Numbered from the stretch's first letter, positions 8,190 through 16,003 are shown. The stretch is DNA of 35,926 nt from an uncultured Prevotella sp. (GCA_947095945.1 CAMUQM010000002.1:1-35926), one strand, 5' to 3'. Numbers and translations: made by a program. Notes: generated by a model not told the origin, from the sequence alone.

Positions 8190-8750
8190 TTAGAAAGAAT
8201 TTCTTATTTCAATATAGTTCTTAAACAACCATGAGTGTCCCTCAGATAAAAGCTTAACCACCTCTGCGCAGATGAAAAGTCCAAGAAAAACCGAAAGGAT
8301 GAAAACAAAGCTGAAACCAAAGAATATCCAGAGGTCACCATCTGCGTATTTCTCCTGAAAACGCTGCAGGCGTGAAGAGGATTTATTTACAAACTCACTG
8401 GTACTTTCTGTTGCATTCTTCAGGGTTTCACCTGCCTGCTTAGATACATGAAGAGCACGCTGAGAAGCCTCAATCAACTTACTTTTCATCTCGGCAAGTT
8501 TCTCTTTTGAGGGTGAACTGATGAGATGAGTTGAGACTGTAGGAAGATTCTTGGCTTTCTTTACCTCTACAGGTGATGTGTCAGCCAAAGGAATAACGGA
8601 ACGAGCACGAGTGCGGAAAGACTTAGGCGCATCAAACTTACAGTTCAACACGTTACCACAATAAGGGCAACGATATTTCATTGTCCCATATTTCTCAGTC
8701 TCAGCCACAAAGTCGCGACCACAGTTATTACATTTGACAGTATATCTCAT
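8190..8750 (-). CDS. Zinc-ribbon, single-membrane-span protein of unknown function
   Basis: The start is placed at the internal ATG at 8750 (186 residues) because the protein then begins directly with the zinc ribbon. The longer reading would add 22 residues of A/T-rich leader. Cys7, Cys10, Cys28 and Cys31 (CNNC, CPYC) form an MJ0042-like zinc ribbon. A basic Ser/Thr-rich linker follows, then a likely helical region at about 90-130 (EKLAEMKSKLIEASQRALH), and one membrane span at about 139-161 (IFFGFSFVFILSVFLGLFIC). Zinc ribbon plus one membrane helix is common in Bacteroidetes proteins of unknown function. It stands alone, divergent from the gene at 9109. Confidence 0.7.
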   Translation of the reverse strand: MRYTVKCNNCGRDFVAETEKYGTMKYRCPYCGNVLNCKFDAPKSFRTRARSVIPLADTSPVEVKKAKNLPTVSTHLISSPSKEKLAEMKSKLIEASQRALHVSKQAGETLKNATESTSEFVNKSSSRLQRFQEKYADGDLWIFFGFSFVFILSVFLGLFICAEVVKLLSEGHSWLFKNYIEIRNSF

Positions 8751-8919
8751 GATGGGAACAAAATTATAAAAAAATGTTGAAACGAAAGCAAAATTTTTTG
8801 TTAATTCATAATTCAAAATTATTTGAACGAAGTTTTCATCAGTACGTCTGAATTTAAAATTATGATTAACAATGTTGACTGTGGTTTATTACTACAAATA
8901 ATTTGTCAACCCTTGTTAG

Positions 8920-8973
8920 CTTGTTTACTCTCGTTAACTTGTTTACTTTTGCTCACTTATTCACTCTCGTTTG
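8920..8973. repeat. Three 18-bp imperfect tandem repeats
   Basis: CTTGTTTACTCTCGTTAA (8920), CTTGTTTACTTTTGCTCA (8938) and CTTATTCACTCTCGTTTG (8956) lie head to tail in the spacer before the promoter at 9005. They make up the low-complexity core of a 93-codon open frame that I do not accept as a gene. Confidence 0.65.
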
Positions 8974-9004
8974 CTGCCGTAAAGTTTTCTTTTTTCTTCC
9001 TTTT

Positions 9005-9036
9005 CTTGCTCATTTTCCATATTTTTCATACTTTTG
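9005..9036 (+). promoter_or_regulatory. Promoter for the secreted protein at 9109
   Basis: CTTG (9005-9008) and TACTTTTG (9029-9036) are 20 bases apart, one base from the full consensus. Transcription would start near 9043, about 65 nt before the ATG at 9109. Confidence 0.55.
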
Positions 9037-9108
9037 TAACGTGTCATAATATGGTTGTTTCAAAGCGATATGGGCAGCTGAAGACACGGAATAAACGAAC
9101 ATAGAAGA

Positions 9109-9591
9109 ATGAAAAAAATACTACTCTTATTCACTGCGCTTCTCTTTACAATGGGAGCGCATGCCCAAAAAGATATTGTTTCGGTGGCTGATGCGATTAA
9201 GATATTTCAAGCAAAGACGCTGCAAGTAGGCAAACAGGTATTGGAGAAACAGGGCTATAGCTATAAAGGTGTTTCGTCTGACGAGTTCGGAAAGGACTAT
9301 AACTGGGTGAAGAATATGAACTTAACCAGTGACTTCCTTCCAACTGCGATGAAACGTGGCAACTCTAGTATGGTACTCTTGGCACAAGATGGCAAGACGG
9401 TTTACATCTATGTCTTTAACCGTATTGCCTTTGCAGGCTTGCAAGCACAGGTAAAGGCGATGGGCTATGACATGGGGAATGCTATAAAGGGAGATAAGAG
9501 TACGCTGATTTGTACAAAAGACAATCAGCCAACCATTAGCTTTTTGATGCTCCAGCAGCCACTGCCTTATTGTGTGCAGATTACGGAATAA
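9109..9591 (+). CDS. Small secreted protein of unknown function
   Basis: A 160-residue protein with a clear signal peptide (MKKILLLFTALLFTMGAHA-Q, cleavage after residue 19). The mature part is of mixed alpha/beta character, with one late Cys pair (CTKDNQ ... YCVQ). I do not recognise a family. The protein is probably periplasmic. It has its own promoter at 9005-9036 and is followed after 41 bp by the membrane-anchored gene at 9633, so the two may be co-transcribed. No enzymatic motif is visible. Confidence 0.75.
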   Translation: MKKILLLFTALLFTMGAHAQKDIVSVADAIKIFQAKTLQVGKQVLEKQGYSYKGVSSDEFGKDYNWVKNMNLTSDFLPTAMKRGNSSMVLLAQDGKTVYIYVFNRIAFAGLQAQVKAMGYDMGNAIKGDKSTLICTKDNQPTISFLMLQQPLPYCVQITE

Positions 9592-9632
9592 AGTTGAATG
9601 AGGAATAGAATAAAGGATAGAAAACAAAGATA

Positions 9633-10016
9633 ATGAAAAAGAAACCAACCTATAAAGTACCCGTATCCATCTGTGCCATTGTGCTGCTGGTGGGTGCTAT
9701 CGTACTTGGCATTCTCATGGAAACTCGCCAGATGGCTCCTCCTCGTAAGTATGAGGTGGATATGTCAGGTGAAGTTATCGGTATTGATAATGGTCCGAAG
9801 ATTCCTGTCTTGACAAAGGAAGAGGAAAAAGAAGATGAGGTGAAAGAGGAGAAAAAAACAGAAGCTCCTAAGAAAGAGTCTTCAGAGTCGGAGGAAACAA
9901 CAGAACCAGAGACCCCTGTCATTGTTCCTAATCTACCCGAAGGACAAACAGAACCTGTTGTGAAAGCTCCAATGCCTGAGATTAAGAAGCCTACAATCGA
10001 CCAGATTGAGAATTAA
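9633..10016 (+). CDS. Membrane-anchored Glu/Lys/Pro-rich protein of unknown function
   Basis: A 127-residue protein. A short basic N-terminus (MKKKPTYK) and one hydrophobic span at about 9-26 (VPVSICAIVLLVGAIVLGIL) give an inner-membrane anchor with the rest likely outside. The mature part is low-complexity, rich in Glu, Lys, Ser, Thr and Pro (EEEKEDEVKEEKKTE), ending in Pro-rich repeats. Such tails often act as envelope spacers, but no family can be named. It lies 41 bp downstream of the secreted protein at 9109. Confidence 0.7.
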   Translation: MKKKPTYKVPVSICAIVLLVGAIVLGILMETRQMAPPRKYEVDMSGEVIGIDNGPKIPVLTKEEEKEDEVKEEKKTEAPKKESSESEETTEPETPVIVPNLPEGQTEPVVKAPMPEIKKPTIDQIEN

Positions 10017-10018
10017 TC

Positions 10019-10060
10019 TGGGTGATGGGTGTTGGGTGTTAGGTGATGTGTGTTGATGGT
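10019..10060. repeat. GGTGTTGGGTGTTAGGTGATG short repeat
   Basis: Just past the stop codon at 10016 there is a G/T-only run built from GGTGATG and GGTGTTG heptamers with a near 7-8-bp period. No function is apparent. Confidence 0.5.
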
Positions 10061-10173
10061 TTGTAATATAAGTTACTGTCATATTTAACCCAAATCTCTA
10101 AGTTTGCAATATGAATTGCAATAAATAAAGATATTGCATCGAATAATAAGTTTATCTATTTAGAAAAGTAAAC

Positions 10174-10204
10174 TTTTATTCTGGGATTAATTTCCTTACC
10201 TTTG
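10174..10204 (+). promoter_or_regulatory. Orphan promoter upstream of a candidate ncRNA
   Basis: TTTT (10174-10177) is followed after 19 bases by TACCTTTG (10197-10204), a full match to TAnnTTTG. No protein gene of usable length follows before 11056. Confidence 0.5.
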
Positions 10205-10210
10205 TTGTAA

Positions 10211-10340
10211 AAAGGAGAAAATTAACCTGACAAGGAATAAGACAAGAACCCCAAATGGGCTTCAAAGCCCTATGACCGTATTTGTCCCCTTGTCAAAGCT
10301 GCATAGACCAAATAGAATGCTTAGTCTTCGAGACTATTTA
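10211..10340 (+). ncRNA. Candidate structured non-coding RNA
   Basis: Downstream of the promoter at 10174-10204 three nested pairings are visible: TGACAAGG (10228-10235) with CCTTGTCA (10288-10295), GACAA (10241-10245) with TTGTC (10282-10286), and the hairpin GGGCT-TCAA-AGCCC (10257-10270). A separate hairpin TAGTCT-TCG-AGACTA follows at about 10320-10334. There is no credible protein here; the only short frame encodes MGFKAL. I do not recognise a known RNA family, and neither 6S RNA nor a riboswitch could be assigned. The 5' and 3' ends are estimates. Confidence 0.4.
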
Positions 10341-10369
10341 GAGATTTGGGTTTATAACAAAGAATATAT

Positions 10370-10980
10370 GGTTCTTCCGTTAAATGCATAGATTGGAAAT
10401 AGAATAAAGGCTTCTACACTTGCATGGTATGACTATTCCAAATTAGATAGTCTTACAAAGAGGATATACTACAAGATATAATGCAGAAAAGGCAAATTAA
10501 TAATATGTCTACCCATTCCATAATCTTTCCGTCTTCTACAAATAATTTATTCCCTTGTTAATCGATTGTTTGTAAACTATTTTCATGCAGGTCAAAACCA
10601 ATACATACTCTTTTGGCTTCTAAAAGATGCCCAATTGGCTTGTAAAAGATGCCCTTTTGGGGTGTTACTAACGCCCTTTTGAAGTCCAATTAAGCACCTT
10701 TTATTGCATGACTTCATAACTAACTGATTTTCTGTTGGTTGCAAACTTGCTTTTTACACGTGTTTTTGCTATTATTTATAGATGTTTTATTCGAAACTAT
10801 GTAATGATTTTTCAGAATCTTATCTGTTTTTTTGAAGTATTAAAATGAAAGGGTTTTCTGTGTAGGAGGGCGATAAAAGAATAGATAGTTGACAATTTTG
10901 GCTATGTTTTTGTTTAATGAATTACTTCGTTTTTTCCGTTAAAGCTATACGAAAGCATCTACGCATTTAACGGAAGAATC
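10370..10980. mobile_element. Non-coding transposable (MITE-like) element, copy 1, with 8-bp target duplication
   Basis: The element has terminal inverted repeats of about 24 bp. The left end starts GGTTCTTCCGTTAAATGC and the right end, read inward from 10980, starts GATTCTTCCGTTAAATGC; they differ at two of 24 positions. It is flanked by a perfect 8-bp direct repeat GAATATAT at 10362-10369 and 10981-10988, as expected of a target-site duplication. A second copy lies at 22952-23551 and an internal fragment at about 18225-18310. No open frame of transposase size exists inside. A third, internal copy of the end sequence near 10928-10945 makes the right end a stem-loop. The 8-bp duplication and GGTTCTTC ends resemble ISL3-family termini, but that link is inference. 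Confidence 0.85.
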
Positions 10981-10987
10981 GAATATA

Positions 10988-11019
10988 TTTGGTACGTTTA
11001 TCTATATTGCTTATATTTG
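10988..11019 (+). promoter_or_regulatory. Promoter of the small membrane protein, abutting the mobile element
   Basis: TTTG (10988-10991) is followed after exactly 20 bases by TATATTTG (11012-11019). The upstream box overlaps by one base the target duplication of the element ending at 10980, so the element inserted directly upstream of this promoter. Confidence 0.7.
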
Positions 11020-11055
11020 CAAACAGAATCTACTAACATTTTAAAACAAATTAAT

Positions 11056-11220
11056 ATGAAAAGAGTTATTCTGATTTCATTTATTTACATAGTTGGTAAC
11101 GTTCTGTTGTTATTAGGAATAGAGTTTAAGCCCACAATCCCTATAATTATACTACAGCTTATGAGTCTTTGGGGTGTTTATAGATTGCTTAAGCTTTCTG
11201 CTTCTTCAAAGAATAAATAA
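11056..11220 (+). CDS. Small two-span membrane protein of unknown function
   Basis: A 54-residue protein. The start is placed at the ATG at 11056 because the frame upstream of it contains the -7 box at 11012-11019. It has two hydrophobic segments, VILISFIYIVGNVLLLLGI and IPIIILQLMSLWGVYRLL, separated by a short loop, and a basic Ser-rich tail. A perfect-spacing promoter about 37 nt upstream supports expression. No family is recognised. A large palindrome at 11236-11423 follows immediately. Confidence 0.55.
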   Translation: MKRVILISFIYIVGNVLLLLGIEFKPTIPIIILQLMSLWGVYRLLKLSASSKNK

Positions 11221-11235
11221 TATTAAGAATAACAA

Positions 11236-11423
11236 TGCAAGAGGGTGTGTCAAAATGTAAAATAATAACTTGACAACTTTCAAATTATAAGTTGGTTTTC
11301 TAAAAACATAGATATGACCATTTCTTACTCAAAATCGAGTATAGAAATGGTCATTTCTTATTGGATTGTTTCAAGCTGTAAGAATATCAAAAGTGTATTT
11401 GCATTTTGACACGCCCTCTTGCA
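11236..11423. repeat. 188-bp palindromic element between convergent genes
   Basis: The ends are a near-perfect 22-bp inverted repeat: GCAAGAGGGTGTGTCAAAAT on the left pairs with ATTTTGACACGCCCTCTTGC on the right, with one G-T mismatch. Inside it a second inverted repeat, ATGACCATTTCT (near 11316) and AGAAATGGTCAT (near 11343), forms an inner stem. It could act as a bidirectional terminator for the small gene at 11056 and the Nudix gene, or be a MITE. TGCAA flanks both ends, a possible 5-bp target duplication, but it blends into the palindrome. Confidence 0.7.
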
Positions 11424-11467
11424 ATTATATAGCTTTCTTTCAAATGCTTTTTATCTCTTTTTATAAT

Positions 11468-11902
11468 CTAACGATGAAGTTTCATCACGCTCAAAGTTTC
11501 CTTGAGCACTTCTGCATGATCGAAAGCTAAGTCGGGCAATTCAGTCAGTAGAAACCACTTTGCTTGTGCAGCATCGTCCAAACCACTGACGACAGCAGGC
11601 TTATCAAGAATCGTATAATAAGCTACAGTGATGATTCGCTCACGTGGGTCACGGTCGACAGCATCAAAGATACCAACACGATACAACTCGCCAACTACCA
11701 GACCTGTTTCTTCTTTCAGTTCACGACGAGCAGCATCAACAGTCGTTTCGTCAATATCCATAAAGCCACCGGGGAAAGCCCATTTCCCCTTACAAGGTTC
11801 ATTCTTTCGCTGTATCAACAGCAGTTTCATTCCTTCTTCAGTACGTGCAAAAACAAGACAGTCAGCCGTTACAGCTGGGTGCGGATATTGGTATGTGTAC
11901 AT
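11468..11902 (-). CDS. Nudix hydrolase
   Basis: A 144-residue protein with a complete Nudix box: Gly46-x5-Glu52-x7-Arg60-Glu61-Leu-x-Glu64-Glu65-x-Gly67, preceded by WAFPGG. Family members hydrolyse nucleoside diphosphates linked to another group; the substrate cannot be read from the sequence. The N-terminal VTADCLVFAR and KLLLIQRKNEP resemble the ADP-ribose or 8-oxo-dGTP type. It is a single gene, divergent from the GSCFA gene and ending next to the palindrome at 11236-11423. Confidence 0.92.
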   Translation of the reverse strand: MYTYQYPHPAVTADCLVFARTEEGMKLLLIQRKNEPCKGKWAFPGGFMDIDETTVDAARRELKEETGLVVGELYRVGIFDAVDRDPRERIITVAYYTILDKPAVVSGLDDAAQAKWFLLTELPDLAFDHAEVLKETLSVMKLHR

Positions 11903-11986
11903 TAATCTAAAATTAATTGAGACGTTTTCTTTGGCAAAAGTATGAAAAATAATCTTTCTACTTGGGTATTCTCTCTATTTTTTTCT

Positions 11987-11994
11987 TAACTTTG
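11987..11994 (+). promoter_or_regulatory. -7 box of the GSCFA gene (near-leaderless start)
   Basis: TAACTTTG matches TAnnTTTG and ends only six bases before the ATG at 12001, so the transcript would have almost no leader. The box lies inside the 13-codon upstream extension of the frame, which argues for the start at 12001. Confidence 0.5.
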
Positions 11995-12000
11995 TGTCCT

Positions 12001-12813
12001 ATGGAATTTAGGACAATTATTAACATCCCCCGTCCGACATTTGAGTTGGAGCCTTGTGAACGGATTCTTTTCGTTGGATCATGCTTTGCCGACAATATTG
12101 GTAAGCGATTCGAAGAGGAGAAATTCCGTGCCATGGTAAACCCCTTCGGTGTGATGTATAACCCTGTTTCAGTGCTACATACGGTAAAGAAGCTGGAGAG
12201 GCAAGCCTTTGACACAGCCGTGTTTACATTGGGAACAAACCACGTTTATGTGGAGCGGGCGACAGGTGAGATTGTTGACAACTGCCAGAAACGTCCACAG
12301 CGAGAGTTTGAAGAGCGCGAACTCACTGTTAAGGAATGTGCAGAAGCACTGCATGAGGCTATTTCCCTATTACGACAAACGAATCCAAAGGTCAATGTTA
12401 TCCTGACGGTTAGTCCTATCCGCTATGCCAAATATGGCTATCACGGAAGTCAACTGTCAAAGGCTGTGCTGCTATTGGCAACAGACAAATTGGTGAAAGA
12501 AGAAGGTGAGAAGGTCTATTATTTCCCAGCTTATGAGATTGTGAACGACGAACTGCGCGACTATCGCTTCTATAAGGCTGACATGCTGCACCCCAATGAA
12601 CAGGCTGTAGAATATATATGGGAACAGCTTGTGGCAACCTGTTTCTCTGCAGAAGCCCAACGGTTTCTTGAGGAATGGAGACCTATCAAAGAGGCGTTGG
12701 CGCATCGCCCGTTTAATCCAGAGGCAGCGGCTTATCAGGATTTCATAAAGAAAACAATGGAAAAAGCAAAAATGTTGAAACTAAAATATCCCAATATAGA
12801 ATTGAATTTATAA
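12001..12813 (+). CDS. GSCFA domain protein
   Basis: A 270-residue protein beginning at the ATG at 12001. A longer frame from 11962 would place the promoter box inside the gene. The diagnostic GSCFA motif is at residues 26-30 (ERILFVGSCFADNIG), followed by NPFGVMYNP, VILTVSPIRYAK and DMLHPNEQAVEYIWE. The last element resembles the Asp-x-x-His block of SGNH/GDSL hydrolases, to which the GSCFA family is thought to be related. The family is common in Bacteroidetes and proteobacteria and its function is unknown. The gene is followed after 2 bp by a Fur-family regulator, so the two are almost certainly one transcript. Confidence 0.9.
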   Translation: MEFRTIINIPRPTFELEPCERILFVGSCFADNIGKRFEEEKFRAMVNPFGVMYNPVSVLHTVKKLERQAFDTAVFTLGTNHVYVERATGEIVDNCQKRPQREFEERELTVKECAEALHEAISLLRQTNPKVNVILTVSPIRYAKYGYHGSQLSKAVLLLATDKLVKEEGEKVYYFPAYEIVNDELRDYRFYKADMLHPNEQAVEYIWEQLVATCFSAEAQRFLEEWRPIKEALAHRPFNPEAAAYQDFIKKTMEKAKMLKLKYPNIELNL

Positions 12814-12815
12814 CT

Positions 12816-13256
12816 ATGGACGAAATGAACGACAAGCAGATAGAAGCACTGCTGAAAGCACATGGCGTTAGACTGACCGCAAATCGCATACTCATAGCAC
12901 GCACACTGTCAGGATTGGACAATCCAGCCTCTATGAAAGATTTAGAAGCAAAGATCCAAACGATTGACAAGTCAAATATATTCCGTACACTATCATTGTT
13001 TAAACAGCAGCACTTAGTACATCAGTTGGAAGATGGAAATGATGTGGTGCGTTACGAGCTATGTTTGAGCCATGACGATGAAGAAGATGAGGATATGCAC
13101 GTACACTTCTATTGTGAGCATTGCCAGCATACCTATTGTTTTGCCGACATCCCCGTCCCACAGGTAGAACTGCCCACAGGATACGAGCAGTCATCTATCA
13201 ACTATATGATAAAAGGATTATGCCCTAAATGTGCTCGCCGATATTATCTTAAATGA
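12816..13256 (+). CDS. Fur-family transcriptional regulator
   Basis: A 146-residue protein of normal Fur length. An N-terminal winged helix (VRLTANRILIARTLSGLD, SNIFRTLSLFKQQHLVHQL) is followed by an acidic segment (HDDEEDEDMHVHF) and the structural zinc site Cys100-x2-Cys103 and Cys136-x2-Cys139. His95 and His97 sit where the family binds its regulatory metal. Fur-type proteins repress genes in response to iron, zinc, manganese or peroxide. Which metal applies here cannot be decided; the HVHFYCEHC pattern is shared by Fur, Zur and PerR. It is coupled to the GSCFA gene by a 2-bp gap. Confidence 0.88.
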   Translation: MDEMNDKQIEALLKAHGVRLTANRILIARTLSGLDNPASMKDLEAKIQTIDKSNIFRTLSLFKQQHLVHQLEDGNDVVRYELCLSHDDEEDEDMHVHFYCEHCQHTYCFADIPVPQVELPTGYEQSSINYMIKGLCPKCARRYYLK

Positions 13257-13304
13257 TAAGACGAAAAAATAGCAAGGATAAGATGCAGTATTAAGACTTT
13301 TCAC

Positions 13305-13312
13305 TACCTTTG
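13305..13312 (+). promoter_or_regulatory. -7 box upstream of murF-alr
   Basis: TACCTTTG fits TAnnTTTG and lies 28 bases before the ATG at 13341. No clear TTTG is seen at the -33 position. Confidence 0.45.
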
Positions 13313-13340
13313 CATAAGATATAAAACAATATAGATAGTA

Positions 13341-15821
13341 ATGAATTATACTATTGAGAAAGTAACGACGCTCATTGGCGCGCGCCGTTATGGTGACAAG
13401 GATGCAAATATAAGCTTTGTTCTTACCGACAGCCGTTCCTTGTGTTTTCCAGAAGAGACTTTGTTCTTTGCGCTCAAATCAGAGCGTAACGACGGACATA
13501 ACTACATCCCAGAACTTTATGCAAGGGGTGTGAGAAACTTTGTCGTGGAGGTAGTGCCTGAGGGTTGGGCTACTCGTTGTCCTGATTCTAACTTCTTGAA
13601 AGTAGTTGGTTCGCTGGAAGCTTTGCAGCGACTGGCTGAGCGTCATCGTGATGAATACTTAATTCCGATTGTGGGAATCACTGGTTCTAATGGTAAGACG
13701 ATGGTCAAGGAGTGGCTTTATCAGTTACTTTCTCCGCAGATGGTGGTCACACGCTCACCTCGTAGCTATAATTCACAGATTGGTGTTCCGCTGTCTGTAT
13801 TGCTCTTGAGTGAGAATACACAGGTTGGTGTCTTTGAAGCGGGCATCAGTCTTCCGGGTGAGATGATGGCTTTGCACGACATTATTCAGCCTACTATCGG
13901 TGTATTCACCACGCTTGGTACTGCCCATCAAGAGAACTTCCCATCCATAGAAGCGAAGTGTCATGAGAAGATTAAACTCTTCCATGATACCGAGGCGATT
14001 GTCTATTCTTCGGATGATGAGGTAATGATCCAGTGTTTAAGCCAATATGATTATAAGGGTCAGAAGTTAGATTGGTCAACAAAGAAGGAAGAGGCGACTT
14101 TCTATATCAAAGCAATTGAAAAGAAAGACATTGAAACAACCGTTTCATATACTTGGAAAGGAAAGACAGAAGGACAATATAAACTACCTTTCATCGACGA
14201 TGCCAGCGTTGAGAATTCTATTACCTGCGCAGTCGTTTCACTCCATTTAGGCCTTAATCCTGAGACTATTAGCGAGCGAATGGCACAATTAGAGCCTGTC
14301 GCTATGCGCTTGGAAGTGAAGGAGGGACAGCATGGCTGTACGCTTATCAACGATTCTTACAATTCCGATTTTAACTCACTTGATATTGCACTCGACTTTA
14401 TGAACCGTCGTCCTGACCATAAGGGACGTCGTCGCACACTGATTTTGAGCGATATTCTACAGAGTGGTGACACGGACAAAGACCTATATAGCAAGGTTGC
14501 TTTCCTATGCGAAAAGCGTGGTGTTGAGAAGTTCATCGGTATCGGTGAAGGTCTGTTAGCACAGCGTTCTGCCTTTAAGCATTTAGGTGAAAAGCATTTC
14601 TTTGCTACCGTCAACGCCTTTATTCACAGCGACATCTTCGCTAACTTGCACGATGAGGTTATCTTATTAAAGGGTGCACGACAGTTTGGTTTCGACCGAC
14701 TGACAGAACTCTTGGTGAAGAAGGTGCATGAAACGGTATTGGAGGTGAACCTCAATGCTGTTGTTGACAACCTCAACTGGTACCGCTCTTTCCTCAATCC
14801 AGAGACGAAATTAGTTTGTATGATTAAGGCTGATGCCTACGGAGCTGGTGCGGTAGAGATTGCCAAGACCTTGCAGGATCATCGTGTTGACTATCTTGCT
14901 GTGGCTGTTGCCGATGAGGGTGTGACCCTTCGCAAGAACGGTATCACAAGCAATATCATGATCATGAACCCTGAGATGACTTCCTTCAAGACACTCTTCG
15001 ACTACGACCTTGAGCCTGAGGTGTATAGCTTCCGACTCATGGATGCACTCGTAAAGGCAGCACAGAAGGAGGGTATCACGGGCTTCCCTGTTCATATAAA
15101 GCTCGATACGGGTATGCACCGACTGGGCTTTGACCCACAGAAGGATATGGACGAACTCATCAACAGACTGAAACATCAGAATGCTATCATTCCTCGTTCG
15201 GTCTTCTCTCACTTTGTTGGCTCTGATGCCGACAATTTCGACGAGTTCTCTGCACGTCAGTTTGTACTCTTCGATGAGGGTAGTAAGAAGCTTCAAGCTG
15301 CTTTTAGCCATAAGATTATACGCCACATGGACAACTCTTCGGGCATCGAACACTTCCCTGAACGTCAGTTGGATATGTGTCGATTGGGCTTAGGTCTTTA
15401 TGGTATTAACCCACGTACAAATAAGACAATTAACAATATCTCTACGCTGAAGACCACCATCCTTCAGTTGCGCAACGTACCAGCTGGTGAGACTGTGGGC
15501 TACTCTCGCAAAGGAACCATCGACCACGACAGCTTGATTGCTGCAATACCAATCGGCTATGCTGACGGCTTGAACCGCCATCTTGGTAACCGCAACTGCT
15601 ATTGTTTGGTAAATGGTCAGAAGGCAGAGTATGTCGGTAACATCTGTATGGACGTAGCGATGATTGACGTTACTGGCATCGATTGCAAGGAAGGCGACAG
15701 TGTTGAAATCTTCGGTGACCACCTCCCAGTGACCGTCCTCAGTGATACGCTCGGCACCATCCCATACGAGGTACTGACGACTATCAGCAACCGCGTGAAG
15801 AGAGTTTACTTCCAAGATTAA
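13341..15821 (+). CDS. murF: Bifunctional MurF ligase / alanine racemase
   Basis: An 826-residue fusion typical of Bacteroidetes. The N-terminal half (about 1-455) is UDP-N-acetylmuramoyl-tripeptide:D-alanyl-D-alanine ligase, with the ATP loop GITGSNGKT at 112-120, SYNSQIGVPLS and the ligase block LINDSYNSDFNSL. The C-terminal half (about 460-826) is a fold-III PLP-dependent alanine racemase with the PLP lysine Lys496 in MIKADAYGAG, Tyr721 in VGYSRKG as second catalytic base, and NICMDVAMID. One polypeptide thus makes D-alanine and carries the last step that adds D-Ala-D-Ala to the cytoplasmic peptidoglycan precursor. It is likely a single gene with a promoter box at 13305 and a hairpin at 15833-15854. 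Confidence 0.95.
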   Translation: MNYTIEKVTTLIGARRYGDKDANISFVLTDSRSLCFPEETLFFALKSERNDGHNYIPELYARGVRNFVVEVVPEGWATRCPDSNFLKVVGSLEALQRLAERHRDEYLIPIVGITGSNGKTMVKEWLYQLLSPQMVVTRSPRSYNSQIGVPLSVLLLSENTQVGVFEAGISLPGEMMALHDIIQPTIGVFTTLGTAHQENFPSIEAKCHEKIKLFHDTEAIVYSSDDEVMIQCLSQYDYKGQKLDWSTKKEEATFYIKAIEKKDIETTVSYTWKGKTEGQYKLPFIDDASVENSITCAVVSLHLGLNPETISERMAQLEPVAMRLEVKEGQHGCTLINDSYNSDFNSLDIALDFMNRRPDHKGRRRTLILSDILQSGDTDKDLYSKVAFLCEKRGVEKFIGIGEGLLAQRSAFKHLGEKHFFATVNAFIHSDIFANLHDEVILLKGARQFGFDRLTELLVKKVHETVLEVNLNAVVDNLNWYRSFLNPETKLVCMIKADAYGAGAVEIAKTLQDHRVDYLAVAVADEGVTLRKNGITSNIMIMNPEMTSFKTLFDYDLEPEVYSFRLMDALVKAAQKEGITGFPVHIKLDTGMHRLGFDPQKDMDELINRLKHQNAIIPRSVFSHFVGSDADNFDEFSARQFVLFDEGSKKLQAAFSHKIIRHMDNSSGIEHFPERQLDMCRLGLGLYGINPRTNKTINNISTLKTTILQLRNVPAGETVGYSRKGTIDHDSLIAAIPIGYADGLNRHLGNRNCYCLVNGQKAEYVGNICMDVAMIDVTGIDCKEGDSVEIFGDHLPVTVLSDTLGTIPYEVLTTISNRVKRVYFQD

Positions 15822-15832
15822 AAAAAGAAAGT

Positions 15833-15854
15833 TCCCTCCCCACTTAGGGAGGGA
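15833..15854 (+). terminator. Hairpin downstream of murF-alr
   Basis: TCCCTCCC (15833-15840) pairs with GGGAGGGA (15847-15854) around a 6-nt loop, 11 bp after the stop codon. The downstream T-run is weak (AACTTT), so terminator efficiency is uncertain. Confidence 0.6.
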
Positions 15855-15869
15855 CATAATAACTTTCAT

Positions 15870-15946
15870 TCTCTCACAGAATGCACAGATGGACAGATTT
15901 TACAGAACTTATACACAGAGCCCTGACGGGCATGGATAGCACAGAA
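15870..15946. repeat. Left inverted arm of the GxxExxY unit
   Basis: Inverted partner of 16412-16488. The outer module TCTCACAGAATGCACAGATG is followed by GGACAGATTTTACAGAACTT and the inner module CACAGAGCCCTGACGGGCAT. Confidence 0.85.
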
Positions 15947-16003
15947 GCTACCACAACACACAATATAGACTTTCCGTCTACAACCAATACAACCTAATCT
16001 ACT

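Noticed and set aside
8823..9104. 93-codon open frame on the plus strand
   Set aside because: It covers A/T-rich spacer and the 18-bp tandem repeats, has low-complexity Leu/Phe/Ser composition, and contains the promoter boxes of the gene at 9109.
10256..10276. Short frame ATG...TGA (MGFKAL) as a leader peptide
   Set aside because: It lies in the stem of the RNA hairpin, has no gene directly downstream to regulate, and shows no run of a single amino acid.
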